Shown one piece after another: positions 1 through 9,541 of a stretch of 20,146 nucleotides of DNA. The position numbers and the translations under genes are program-made. The DNA is taken from positions 1 through 20,146 of the forward strand of contig CAYMAN010000033.1 of the NCBI GenBank assembly GCA_964388455.1. Reading direction: 5' to 3'. Under the pieces are notes generated by a model. The model was given only the letters and a program-made list of their open reading frames with translations. It was not told the origin of the DNA and searched no databases. Positions within the stretch are counted from its first letter, which is position 1. Every line of letters begins with the position of its first letter. This DNA is from JBBRWO01 sp964388455 (GTDB lineage: Bacteria > Actinomycetota > Coriobacteriia > Anaerosomatales > JAAXUF01).

Positions 1-896
1 CGCAAAGCGAATCCCGAGCCGAGAAGTCCGATGAACACGCCGGCAAGGATGAGCACGCCCGCGATCTGTGCCGTGGCCGCTGAATCCATCCCGACAGGAA
101 GGAACGGAAGTGCCTCGCCGAGGCGCGGCATGATGGCGGCCTGCAGGCCGACTATCGAGATGATTGCGAGCGTCGCGCCGATCAGCGACTGCAGCACACC
201 CTCGAGCAGGAACGGTGTGCGGATGAACCAGTTGCTCGCACCGACGAGTCGCATGATGCCGATCTCCTTGCGGCGCGCGTAGATCGCGAGACGAATCGTG
301 TTGTTGATGAAGATCAGCGAAACCGCCGCAAGCATCGCCACGAACGCGATCTCAAGCGTACGGATGACGCGCGTGAAAGCGAAGAGCTTCTTGACGACCT
401 GCTGGCCGTACTTGAGCGACTCCTCGGGGTTGTCGGGACGATCGGCGACCTTGGTGAACAGGGAATCGACCTTGATGTCCTTGACCATGTCTTCAACGGT
501 ACGCGGATCCTCCAACGTGACGTCAAGCGACGCGGGAAGCGGGTTACCCTCGAGCTGGTCGATGATCTCCGGGGACTGCTTCATGTCTTCCTTGAACTTG
601 GCGAGCGCATCGTCCTTGCTCGTGTACTCGACTCCCTGAACAAGGTCGTTGGCGAGCAGATTCTTCTGCAGCGCGTTGACATCGTCGGTCGCCGCGCCGT
701 CCTTCAGGAAGATCTGAATCGTGACTTTGTCCTCGACTGACTTGACCACGCTGTTCACCAGTACACCGGTGACGAGGAAGACTCCCACCAGCAGCAACGA
801 CAGATAGATGGTGATGACAGCGCCCAGGGTCATCACCCAGTTGCGGCGGAAGTTCTGGATGGACTCACGAACGAAATAGCCGACATTAATCGACAT
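1..896 (-). CDS. ftsX: Cell-division ABC transporter permease-like protein FtsX (3' end cut by window edge)
   Basis: FtsX is the membrane partner of the FtsE ATPase; in the family the pair sits at the septum and activates peptidoglycan hydrolases from outside the cell instead of moving a substrate. 298 full codons are visible. A short cytoplasmic N-terminus is followed by TM1 (about residues 22-45, MTLGAVITIYLSLLLVGVFL), an extracellular domain (about 55-170), then three TM segments, with the typical ARRKEIGIMRLVGAS loop after TM2. Translation still reads through at base 1 (ending GSGFAL), so only a few C-terminal residues should be missing. The ATG at 894-896 has GAGGGG 9 nt upstream and overlaps the ftsE stop by 11 bp, indicating translational coupling. 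The identification is firm from membrane layout, motif and partner. Confidence 0.95.
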   Translation of the reverse strand, partial: MSINVGYFVRESIQNFRRNWVMTLGAVITIYLSLLLVGVFLVTGVLVNSVVKSVEDKVTIQIFLKDGAATDDVNALQKNLLANDLVQGVEYTSKDDALAKFKEDMKQSPEIIDQLEGNPLPASLDVTLEDPRTVEDMVKDIKVDSLFTKVADRPDNPEESLKYGQQVVKKLFAFTRVIRTLEIAFVAMLAAVSLIFINNTIRLAIYARRKEIGIMRLVGASNWFIRTPFLLEGVLQSLIGATLAIISIVGLQAAIMPRLGEALPFLPVGMDSAATAQIAGVLILAGVFIGLLGSGFAL

Positions 897-1572
897 AGCC
901 GTATACCCCTCGGTCCTGGTCGCGGATGATGCGGCCGCCCTCGAGGGCGATGACGCGACGACGCATGTTGTCGACCATCTCGCGGTCGTGCGTCGCGATC
1001 AGCACGGTGGTGCCCGTCTTGTTGATGCGCTCAAGCAACTTCATGATGCCGAGCGATGTCTGGGGATCGAGGTTACCCGTCGGCTCGTCGCACAGAAGCA
1101 GCGGCGGACGGTTGACGAACGCGCGCGCGATCGAGACACGCTGCTGTTCTCCACCGGAGAGCTCATCGGGGTAGTTGTCGATCTTGTCCTCAAGTCCGAC
1201 CAGACGCAGCACCTCAGGAACCTGAGTGCGTATGACATGTTTGGACTTGCCGATGACCTCGAGTGCGAACGCGACATTCTCGAATGAGGTCTTGTTGGGA
1301 AGCAACTTGAAGTCCTGGAACACGCAGCCGATGTTGCGGCGCAGGTACGGAACCTTCCAGTTCTTCATCTTCGCCAAGTCCTGGCCGGCAACGATGATCT
1401 GACCGCGCGACGGCGTCAGTTCACGGAGCAGGAGCCGGATGAAGGTCGACTTACCCGACCCGGAATGGCCGACGATGAAGACGAACTCGCCGGATCCGAT
1501 CTCGACGTTGACGTCGTTGAGGGCAGGCTTCTCGGTCACGTAGGACTTCGAGACATTGCGCATCGCGATCAT
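886..1572 (-). CDS. ftsE: Cell-division ATP-binding protein FtsE
   Basis: FtsE is the cytoplasmic ABC ATPase that drives FtsX. From the chosen start: Walker A GHSGSGKS at 35-42, Q-loop in VFQDFKLLP, signature LSGGEQ at 138-143, Walker B LLLCDEP around 158-164, H-loop His195. The frame stays open upstream to an ATG at 1692 (268 aa), with further ATGs at 1677 and 1626. I chose the ATG at 1572 because MIAMRNVSKSYV lines up with the usual FtsE N-terminus, gives the normal family length (228 aa), and has a CAGGG 6 nt upstream; the longer starts have little or no Shine-Dalgarno. If this is right, 1573-1767 is a 195-base leader in which I see no convincing promoter and only a weak 6-bp hairpin (1715-1743). 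The stop codon is TAA. Gene identity is firm; the start is moderate. Confidence 0.9.
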   Translation of the reverse strand: MIAMRNVSKSYVTEKPALNDVNVEIGSGEFVFIVGHSGSGKSTFIRLLLRELTPSRGQIIVAGQDLAKMKNWKVPYLRRNIGCVFQDFKLLPNKTSFENVAFALEVIGKSKHVIRTQVPEVLRLVGLEDKIDNYPDELSGGEQQRVSIARAFVNRPPLLLCDEPTGNLDPQTSLGIMKLLERINKTGTTVLIATHDREMVDNMRRRVIALEGGRIIRDQDRGVYGYVD

Positions 1573-1767
1573 GAGCGGCCCTGTGCGAGGCAGCACTGGC
1601 GTCGGATCGGATACACGCGTGGCCATCTGCTGGCCGGTCGCGTCGTTGATATCAGTCACAGGGAGACTCCATTTCATTGCAACGATTCCCATGCTCAGAG
1701 TTTAGCAAAGAGCACTCCACGCCACCCGCCAAGCTCTGTGGAGATGTGGTGATTCCAAGCATGCGCC

Positions 1768-2694
1768 CTAACGAAGACCCTTCGCGGCGGCCGCAATGTC
1801 GGCGGCAGTGAGACCGAAGTGTGCCATCAGTTCCGCCGGCTCGCCGCTGGTGCCGAAGACATCCTTGACGCCGACTCGCGCCATCCGGGTCGGCGCATTC
1901 TCGGCAAGAACCTCCGCCACGGCCGAGCCAAGACCGCCGATGATACTGTGCTCCTCGGCTGTGACAACGGCGCCTGTCTTGCGCGCGCTCGCGATGATGG
2001 TGTCGGCGTCGAGCGGCTTGATGCTGGTGACGTCGATGACCTCGGCCGAGATGCCCTCGGCGGCGAGAAGATCGGCTGCGGCGAGCGCCTCGGAAACCAT
2101 GAAGCCGCAGGCGGCGAGCGTCACATCGCTGCCCTCACGGAGTACGTAGGCGCGACCTAGCTCGAGCTCGAAGCCGTCAGGGTGAACCTGCGGCGCACCA
2201 ACGCGGCCGAGTCGCACGTAGAACGGTCCCGGCGTCATGGCGGCGAGCCGGATTGCGGCGCACGCGGCGTTGTAGTCGGCGGGAACCAGCACGCGCATGC
2301 CGGGGAGTACGCGGGTGAGCGCGATGTCCTCGATCATCTGGTGGCTGCCGCCGTCAGGCCCGACGGTGATGCCCGCATGTGTAGGCGTGAGTTTCACGTC
2401 GAGCGATGAGTAGCAGACTGTGTTGCGAATCTGGTCGTAGGCGCGTCCGATCGCAAACACCGCGAACGAGCCGGTGAACGCGACTTTGCCCGAGACGGCG
2501 AGGCCGGCGGCGACGTCGATCATGTTCGCCTCGGCGATTCCCACGTTGAAGAGGCGCTCGGGGTACGCGTCGCCCAATTTGGCGGTGGTGGTGGACTTGG
2601 AGAGGTCGGCCTCGACCGCTACAACGTCGACGCCTTCGTTGGCGAGTTCGACGAGCGTGGCGCCGAGCGCCTCACGAGTTGCTCTGGCGCTCAT
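1768..2694 (-). CDS. Transketolase, C-terminal subunit (pyrimidine-binding and C-terminal domains)
   Basis: 308 aa. This is the second half of a split transketolase, which transfers two-carbon ketol units between sugar phosphates in the non-oxidative pentose phosphate pathway. The Pyr domain includes NVGIAEANMID with Glu55, the equivalent of the catalytic glutamate that activates thiamine diphosphate, and GPDGGSHQ around 112-119. The C-terminal transketolase domain begins around residue 185 (REGSDVTLAACG). The ATG at 2692-2694 overlaps the upstream subunit's TGA by 4 bp (ATGA) and has AAGGGAG 6 nt upstream. The reading frame is open well upstream of this ATG, but that stretch is antisense-free overlap with the N-terminal subunit and is not part of the protein. 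The stop is TAG. 1-deoxyxylulose-5-phosphate synthase is the main relative to exclude; it is normally one longer chain. Confidence 0.92.
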   Translation of the reverse strand: MSARATREALGATLVELANEGVDVVAVEADLSKSTTTAKLGDAYPERLFNVGIAEANMIDVAAGLAVSGKVAFTGSFAVFAIGRAYDQIRNTVCYSSLDVKLTPTHAGITVGPDGGSHQMIEDIALTRVLPGMRVLVPADYNAACAAIRLAAMTPGPFYVRLGRVGAPQVHPDGFELELGRAYVLREGSDVTLAACGFMVSEALAAADLLAAEGISAEVIDVTSIKPLDADTIIASARKTGAVVTAEEHSIIGGLGSAVAEVLAENAPTRMARVGVKDVFGTSGEPAELMAHFGLTAADIAAAAKGLR

Positions 2695-3557
2695 GAGCGG
2701 CTCCCTTCGGTCATGCCCAATTCTGCGAGTGCGGCCGTGACCTGCTCGGCCGAGGGGGCCTTGCCGTGCCAGCCGGCGTCGCCCTCCATGAACGAGACAC
2801 CCTTGCCCTTGACGGTGTGCGCGACGACGACGACGGGGCCGGCTGAGTACGCGCGCGCGGCCTCGAGCGCAGCGTGAACTGCGACGACGTCGTGACCATC
2901 CACCTCGATCGCGTGCCAGTCGAACGCGGAGAACTTGGTGGCTACAGTGCCTAGGCACATGACCTCGGTGCAGGCACCGTCGATCTGGAGCCCGTTGTGG
3001 TCGATGATCGCGACCAGGTTCGACAGTCCCTCGTGCGCAGCGAACATCGCCGCCTCCCAGACCTGACCCTCCTGGATCTCGCCGTCGCCGAGGAGACACC
3101 ACACGGTGCGGTCGTCAGTGGCCGCCTCGCCATGGTCGCCACCGCGAAGCCCGGCAGCAAGTCCTGCCGCAATCGAAAGTCCCTGGCCGAGAGACCCGGT
3201 CGAGACCTCGACGCCTGAACACTTCTTGCAGTCCGGATGACCCTGCAGGATCGAGCCGAGCTTGCGCAGCGTGAGCAGGTGGTCGCGTCCGAAGTAGCCC
3301 GCCTCGGCGAGAGCCGCGTAGAGAACTGGCGCCGCGTGGCCCTTGGACAGGATGAAGCGATCGCGCGCCGGCCACTGCGGGTCGGACGGATCGTGGCGCA
3401 GCACGCCACCGAAGTAGAGCGTGGCGACGAGGTCTGCCGCCGACAACGAGCCACCGGGGTGGCCGCTCCCTGCCTCCGCGATCATCTCGACTATGTCTGC
3501 GCGCATCCGTGCGGCCTTGGCCTCAACGAATGTCGGATCGAACACCCGCTCGCTCAT
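2691..3557 (-). CDS. Transketolase, N-terminal subunit (thiamine diphosphate-binding domain)
   Basis: 288 aa. The PP domain of a two-gene transketolase, binding the diphosphate and Mg2+ of thiamine diphosphate. Visible motifs: SGHPGGSLSAADL at 31-43, SKGHAAP at 71-77, the GHP motif at 106-108, STGSLGQGLS at 119-128, and the ThDP motif beginning GDGEIQEG at 157-164 and closing near DHNG 186-189. Two cysteines, Cys110 and Cys113, form a CxxC directly after GHPD; single-chain relatives I can recall usually have other residues there. The ATG at 3557 overlaps the yitT TGA by 4 bp; AAGGAG lies 11 nt upstream. The stop TGA overlaps the C-terminal subunit's ATG, so the two subunits should be made in coupled amounts and associate. 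Confidence 0.93.
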   Translation of the reverse strand: MSERVFDPTFVEAKAARMRADIVEMIAEAGSGHPGGSLSAADLVATLYFGGVLRHDPSDPQWPARDRFILSKGHAAPVLYAALAEAGYFGRDHLLTLRKLGSILQGHPDCKKCSGVEVSTGSLGQGLSIAAGLAAGLRGGDHGEAATDDRTVWCLLGDGEIQEGQVWEAAMFAAHEGLSNLVAIIDHNGLQIDGACTEVMCLGTVATKFSAFDWHAIEVDGHDVVAVHAALEAARAYSAGPVVVVAHTVKGKGVSFMEGDAGWHGKAPSAEQVTAALAELGMTEGSRS

Positions 3558-4438
3558 CTGGTTCCCATCTCCTTGAATCCTTCGCCGATTGCTTCGTGCA
3601 CGTTACTGATGATGACCATCGCGCTTGGATCGATAGCTCCAACGATGGCCTTCAGGTCGTCAAGCTCATTGCGCGAGAGTACCACCATGAGGGTACCGCG
3701 CTTCTCTCCCGTGTAGACGCCGGTGGCCTCGAGCGCGGTGGCTCCTCGGCCAAGCTCGACGTTGATCGCCTCGCCGATCCTCGGCGCGAAATCACTGATG
3801 ATCCAGACCGCTTTCTCCACCGAGACGCCCTCGAGAACCAGGTCGATGGCGGCAGTTGCCACGAACACGGCCACGACACCGTAGAGGGCGAGTTTGGGTC
3901 CGAACTGCAGGATAGCGAGCACGGTGACTGCGGCGTCGACCACGAGCATGATCTGGCCGACACCGAACGGAACACGTCGCGACAGAAGCTGCGCGACGAT
4001 GTCGGTGCCACCGGTGTTGCCGCCGGCCTTGAAGACGAGCCCCATACCAAGCCCCGATATCGCACCGCCATACAGCGCCGCGAGGAGCAGATCGTCGCCT
4101 GCGAGCGTGGGTGTCATCTTTGCCATCACATCGACCAAAACCGAGAGCGCAACCGCACCGTAGACCGTCTTGGCGACGTAGCGCATACCTCCGAACCTCA
4201 ATGCCACCACGAGCAGAATGCCGTTCATCACGAGCATCTGCGTGCCGACGGGAATCGTGACCCCGAAGGTCTCAAGCGACCAGTAGTAGATGACGGTCGC
4301 CAGGCCGGACACACCACCCGCCGCGATCTTGTTGGGGATCAGGAACGCATCGAGGGCGAATGCGGTCATGACGAGGCCGATGGACATGAGCACGAAATCG
4401 CGCACTCGGCGACTTTTGAGGACTCGCTCGACGACCAT
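3554..4438 (-). CDS. YitT-family multi-pass membrane protein with C-terminal DUF2179 domain
   Basis: 294 aa. Belongs to the YitT (DUF161 + DUF2179) family of bacterial inner-membrane proteins whose transported substrate is generally not established. About five or six hydrophobic segments span residues 14-200; the family motif AGGNTGGTDI is at 138-147; a soluble C-terminal DUF2179 domain occupies about 225-285 (YTGEKRGTLMVVLSRNEL). The ATG at 4438 was chosen over an upstream one at 4498 because it overlaps the TGA of the PHP gene (TGATG) and has GGAGG 7 nt upstream; the longer form would add 20 hydrophilic residues read from within the PHP gene. Its stop overlaps the transketolase start, so it is a middle cistron of a coupled block. 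I can assign the family, not a substrate. Confidence 0.9.
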   Translation of the reverse strand: MVVERVLKSRRVRDFVLMSIGLVMTAFALDAFLIPNKIAAGGVSGLATVIYYWSLETFGVTIPVGTQMLVMNGILLVVALRFGGMRYVAKTVYGAVALSVLVDVMAKMTPTLAGDDLLLAALYGGAISGLGMGLVFKAGGNTGGTDIVAQLLSRRVPFGVGQIMLVVDAAVTVLAILQFGPKLALYGVVAVFVATAAIDLVLEGVSVEKAVWIISDFAPRIGEAINVELGRGATALEATGVYTGEKRGTLMVVLSRNELDDLKAIVGAIDPSAMVIISNVHEAIGEGFKEMGTR

Positions 4439-5250
4439 CAGCGCACCTCCCCGCCCGAGAGTGCCGGAATCGTCGTTACGCTCGCGGGCCAGGTCCACTC
4501 GCCACCGTGATCGAGCCGCGTGCGCTCACGCTTGCCGAGCAGGTGCGCGAGCACGCTGGCGGCGTCGCGATTCACGATGCGCTCGCGCGTGAAGCCGATC
4601 TCCTCGGCGACGGCGAGCGCCTTCTCGAAGTGACCGATGTGCAGCGCGTAGTGCGAGTCGGAGCCGACCGATACGGGCACGCCCGCTTCCAGTGCCGCGG
4701 TAGCGAATTCGCGCTCGCGAGCCGCCGACGTGGAGCGCGCGGATGTGAGATCGAAGCTGTGGTCGTTGAGCTCGAGGATGACATTGTAGGTGAGCGCGGC
4801 CTCGATGATGCGGTCGAGGTGCAGCGGGAACTCGTCCTCGTTGCCCGGGTGCGTGACCTGATCCACCAGCGGGTTCGCCATGGCTCGCAGCAGGGCCTCG
4901 GTGTTCTTGTCGCGATCGAGCTGATCGAAGCCCGTCAGCGGGTGGAGCCCCACCGCGACGAAGTCGAGCTTCTCGATCACGATGTCGGGCAGGTCCATGC
5001 CGTTCTCGGAATCCGCCGAGAGGTTCGCCTCGCATCCCTTGAGGATGCGGACGCCGTTGAGCACGCTGGGGATCGACTTCATGTTCCAGAAGTACCACGG
5101 GTGGGAGCCCTGCGGGACCGCGGGACCGTGGTCGGTGATGGCGATGAGTTCGATGCCCGCCGCTGCCGCTGCCAGGGCGTTCTCGGTGACGGTGGAGTAG
5201 GCGTGGCCTGAGGCGATCGTGTGGGTGTGCAGGTCGGCGAGAAGCCGCAT
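4438..5250 (-). CDS. PHP-domain metal-dependent phosphoesterase (YcdX-like)
   Basis: 270 aa. PHP proteins hydrolyse phosphate esters with a trinuclear metal site. Expected ligands can be read in order: DLHTHT (Asp6, His8, His10), His16, TDHG (Asp40, His41), Glu74 in GCEAN, His103 in GLHP, His134 in THPG, and GSDSH (Asp198, His200). With this complete set it should be catalytically competent. Length and motif spacing fit stand-alone YcdX/histidinol-phosphatase-type PHP proteins better than the PHP domains of DNA polymerases; I would not name the substrate. The ATG at 5250 has GGGGAG 6 nt upstream, lying inside the end of prfB, and there are only 3 bases between prfB stop and this start. Its TGA overlaps the yitT start by one base. 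Confidence 0.9.
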   Translation of the reverse strand: MRLLADLHTHTIASGHAYSTVTENALAAAAAGIELIAITDHGPAVPQGSHPWYFWNMKSIPSVLNGVRILKGCEANLSADSENGMDLPDIVIEKLDFVAVGLHPLTGFDQLDRDKNTEALLRAMANPLVDQVTHPGNEDEFPLHLDRIIEAALTYNVILELNDHSFDLTSARSTSAAREREFATAALEAGVPVSVGSDSHYALHIGHFEKALAVAEEIGFTRERIVNRDAASVLAHLLGKRERTRLDHGGEWTWPASVTTIPALSGGEVR

Positions 5251-5253
5251 CCG

Positions 5254-6408
5254 CTACTCCCCTTCCTTGGCTGCCGAGGAGGCCGCTGCTGCGTCAGCCT
5301 CGGTGCCCTCCGCATGTACGCGCCATCGGTGATAGCCGACCACGAAGTCGTCGATGTCGCCCGAGAGCACGGCGTCGACGTTGCCGGTTTCGATGCCCGT
5401 GCGCACGTCCTTGACCAGCTGATACGGGTAGAGCACGTAGTTGCGGATCTGACTGCCAAAGGTGATGTCACGCCGTTCGCCCCGCAGCTCATCGAGCTCG
5501 GCGTCGCGGCGCTGCTTCTCAACCTCGTAGAGACGCGAGCGCAGGATCTTCATCGCCGCGTCCTTGTTCTTGTGCTGCGACTTCTCGTTTTGGCAGGTCA
5601 CGACGGTGCCCGTCGGGATGTGCGTGATGCGGACAGCCGAGTCGGTCGTGTTGACGCTCTGGCCACCCGGGCCGCTCGAGCGGTAGACGTCGATGCGCAG
5701 ATCCTCGTCGCGAATGTCGACCTCGATGTCGTCCGGCAGCACCGGCAGCACCTCGACACCGGCGAATGTGGTCTGGCGGCGCTTCTTCTCGTCGGTGGGG
5801 CTGATGCGCACCAGACGATGCACCCCTGCCTCCGAGGAGAGCATGCCGTACACATTGCGCCCGCTCACCGTGAACGTCGCGCGATCGATGCCCAGCTCAA
5901 CGCCGGCAGGCGCGTCGTTGATAGCGACCTTCCACTTGCGGCTCTCGGCGTACTTGACGTACATCTTGAGCAGCATCTCGGCCCAGTCCTGCGCCTCGAG
6001 CCCGCCCTGACCCGGCGTGATCGTCAGAATGGCATCGCCGTGGTCGAACTCACCCGTGAACCATGAGCCGATCTCGAGCGAGTCGATGACCTTCACGAGT
6101 TCGTGCAGGGTCGTGGTGACCTCGGCCGCAAGTTCGTCGTCGTCGTCGGCAAGCGCGAGCTCGTTGGCGACTTCCGCATCGCCGAGCAGCTCAACCGCCT
6201 CGCTGTAGGCGTTCAGCTCCTCACGCAGCGCCGAGGAAGACGCCATCGTCGCCTGCGCGATTGTCTGATCGTCCCAGAAGCCGGGCTCTGCAGCCTGCGC
6301 TTCGAGCGCAGCGAGCTCGGCGCGCTTGGCGTCGATGCGAAGGTATTGCGCCATCTGGGTGACCCGCTCGCCCAGGGCGTTGATATCGGAGGTGCGATTC
6401 TCAGCCAT
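5254..6408 (-). CDS. prfB: Peptide chain release factor 2 (RF2) with SPT codon-reading tripeptide
   Basis: 384 aa. RF2 enters the ribosomal A site at UAA/UGA and triggers peptide release. The coiled N-terminal domain (MAQYLRIDAKRAELAAL, 19-35) is followed by the RF core; the catalytic GGQ is at 248-250 in SSGPGGQSVNTTDSAVRI. The stop-codon recognition loop reads GVHRLVRISPTDEKK, so the tripeptide aligned with the canonical SPF is Ser203-Pro204-Thr205 (codons AGC CCC ACC, 5794-5802). The programmed +1 frameshift site found in many prfB genes is absent: the position aligned with the E. coli CTT-TGA-C slip site reads CTT CGC ATC and the gene is one open frame. The C-terminus carries an Ala/Glu-rich tail of about 20 residues. 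The start is 8 bases after the secA stop with no strong Shine-Dalgarno, so coupling to secA is likely. The stop is TAG. Confidence 0.95.
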   Translation of the reverse strand: MAENRTSDINALGERVTQMAQYLRIDAKRAELAALEAQAAEPGFWDDQTIAQATMASSSALREELNAYSEAVELLGDAEVANELALADDDDELAAEVTTTLHELVKVIDSLEIGSWFTGEFDHGDAILTITPGQGGLEAQDWAEMLLKMYVKYAESRKWKVAINDAPAGVELGIDRATFTVSGRNVYGMLSSEAGVHRLVRISPTDEKKRRQTTFAGVEVLPVLPDDIEVDIRDEDLRIDVYRSSGPGGQSVNTTDSAVRITHIPTGTVVTCQNEKSQHKNKDAAMKILRSRLYEVEKQRRDAELDELRGERRDITFGSQIRNYVLYPYQLVKDVRTGIETGNVDAVLSGDIDDFVVGYHRWRVHAEGTEADAAAASSAAKEGE

Positions 6409-6416
6409 TGCGCGGG

Positions 6417-9197
<2,781 letters not shown>

Positions 9198-9249
9198 GAG
9201 TGGTTGCACCTCTGCAGGAGGGGGTTTGACGAGGGGGCATAGCCCCTCG

Positions 9250-9255
9250 ATTCTA
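9250..9255 (-). promoter_or_regulatory. secA promoter, extended -10 element
   Basis: On the minus strand TAGAAT (5 of 6 to TATAAT) is preceded by TGC, giving an extended -10 (TGNTAGAAT). No good -35 is seen at 17-18 bases (GC-rich sequence), which an extended -10 can tolerate. Transcription would start near 9243, leaving a leader of about 45 nt before the secA ATG at 9197. A GAGGGGC/GCCCC(C)TC inverted repeat (9231-9248) straddles the expected start point. Confidence 0.6.
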
Positions 9256-9285
9256 GCACAGGGCATGCCGTCGCCCGCCGTCTGA

Positions 9286-9308
9286 CGACGGGTGCGCGGG
9301 ACCCGTCG
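9286..9308 (-). repeat. Perfect 8-bp inverted repeat upstream of secA promoter
   Basis: CGACGGGT and ACCCGTCG flank a 7-base centre GCGCGGG. The minus-strand RNA would form a stable hairpin followed by TCAGACGG, without a U-tract, so it is not a standard intrinsic terminator. It lies about 30 bases upstream of the secA -10, where it could instead be a protein-binding site. Four bases (9305-9308) are shared with the long-range repeat 9305-9313 / 9416-9424, so the two foldings exclude each other. Confidence 0.45.
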
Positions 9309-9424
9309 GGCTCGATTGGTGGAACGGCAGCTCGTTACTCAGTGCCCCTCAGGAGACAACCCGCTCCTCACCTTGTATGAGCCGCGCCACCGCCCGCATC
9401 GCCCCGTTGACCGGAGAGCCCGAC
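9305..9424 (-). repeat. Long-range 9-bp inverted repeat enclosing about 100 bases
   Basis: GTCGGGCTC at 9305-9313 is exactly complementary to GAGCCCGAC at 9416-9424. An RNA from this region could close a 102-nt internal domain. The interior contains a further small hairpin (AGGAG / CTCCT). No known RNA family is recognised, and a chance match of this length over such a distance is not negligible. Confidence 0.3.
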
Positions 9425-9499
9425 AAGCCCCGCGCGGAGTCGCTGCACATTGTTCGCCGTGCGACCCGGAACCACCGTATCGCGCGCACCTTACCGAAA

Positions 9500-9531
9500 C
9501 CTTACCCGCAGCCAACCCTTTCGCGGTAAGG
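9500..9531 (-). terminator. Possible terminator hairpin after the STAND/BTAD regulator
   Basis: Just below the regulator stop (9542-9544), CCTTACCCGC (9500-9509) can pair with GCGGTAAGG (9523-9531) with one bulged base. A second copy, CCTTACCG (9489-9496), is perfectly complementary to 9524-9531, so two alternative stems exist. On the minus strand the hairpin is followed by only TTTC, so termination would be weak and read-through into the secA leader is possible. Confidence 0.35.
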
Positions 9532-9541
9532 GTATGGCGAG

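Larger units (their letters stand above)
9198..9541. other. 344-base non-coding stretch between the STAND regulator and secA
   Basis: No gene with a believable ribosome binding site is seen on either strand. It holds, in minus-strand order: a possible terminator hairpin for the upstream regulator (9500-9531), a 9-bp long-range inverted repeat (9416-9424 with 9305-9313), an 8-bp hairpin (9286-9308) that shares four bases with it, the secA -10 (9250-9255) and the secA Shine-Dalgarno. The middle part (about 9315-9415) is GC-rich and could be folded RNA, but I recognise no known RNA family. Confidence 0.6.

Noticed and set aside
3509..4510. 333-codon open frame on the plus strand
   Set aside because: Antisense to yitT; His/Asp/Glu-rich composition is an artefact of the complementary frame.
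9198..9266. Longer SecA start at 9266
   Set aside because: The extension covers the -10 box and the Shine-Dalgarno region and adds residues with no SecA similarity.
9305..9380. tRNA-like D-arm sequence on the plus strand (GGTGGAACGGCAG)
   Set aside because: No anticodon arm, T-arm or acceptor stem of the right spacing follows.
9349..9399. 16-aa minus-strand ORF (MRAVARLIQGEERVVS) inside the secA leader, as a possible secM-like leader peptide
   Set aside because: GGGG is only 2 nt from the ATG, the mapped-looking promoter lies downstream, and there is no hydrophobic or arrest-like sequence.
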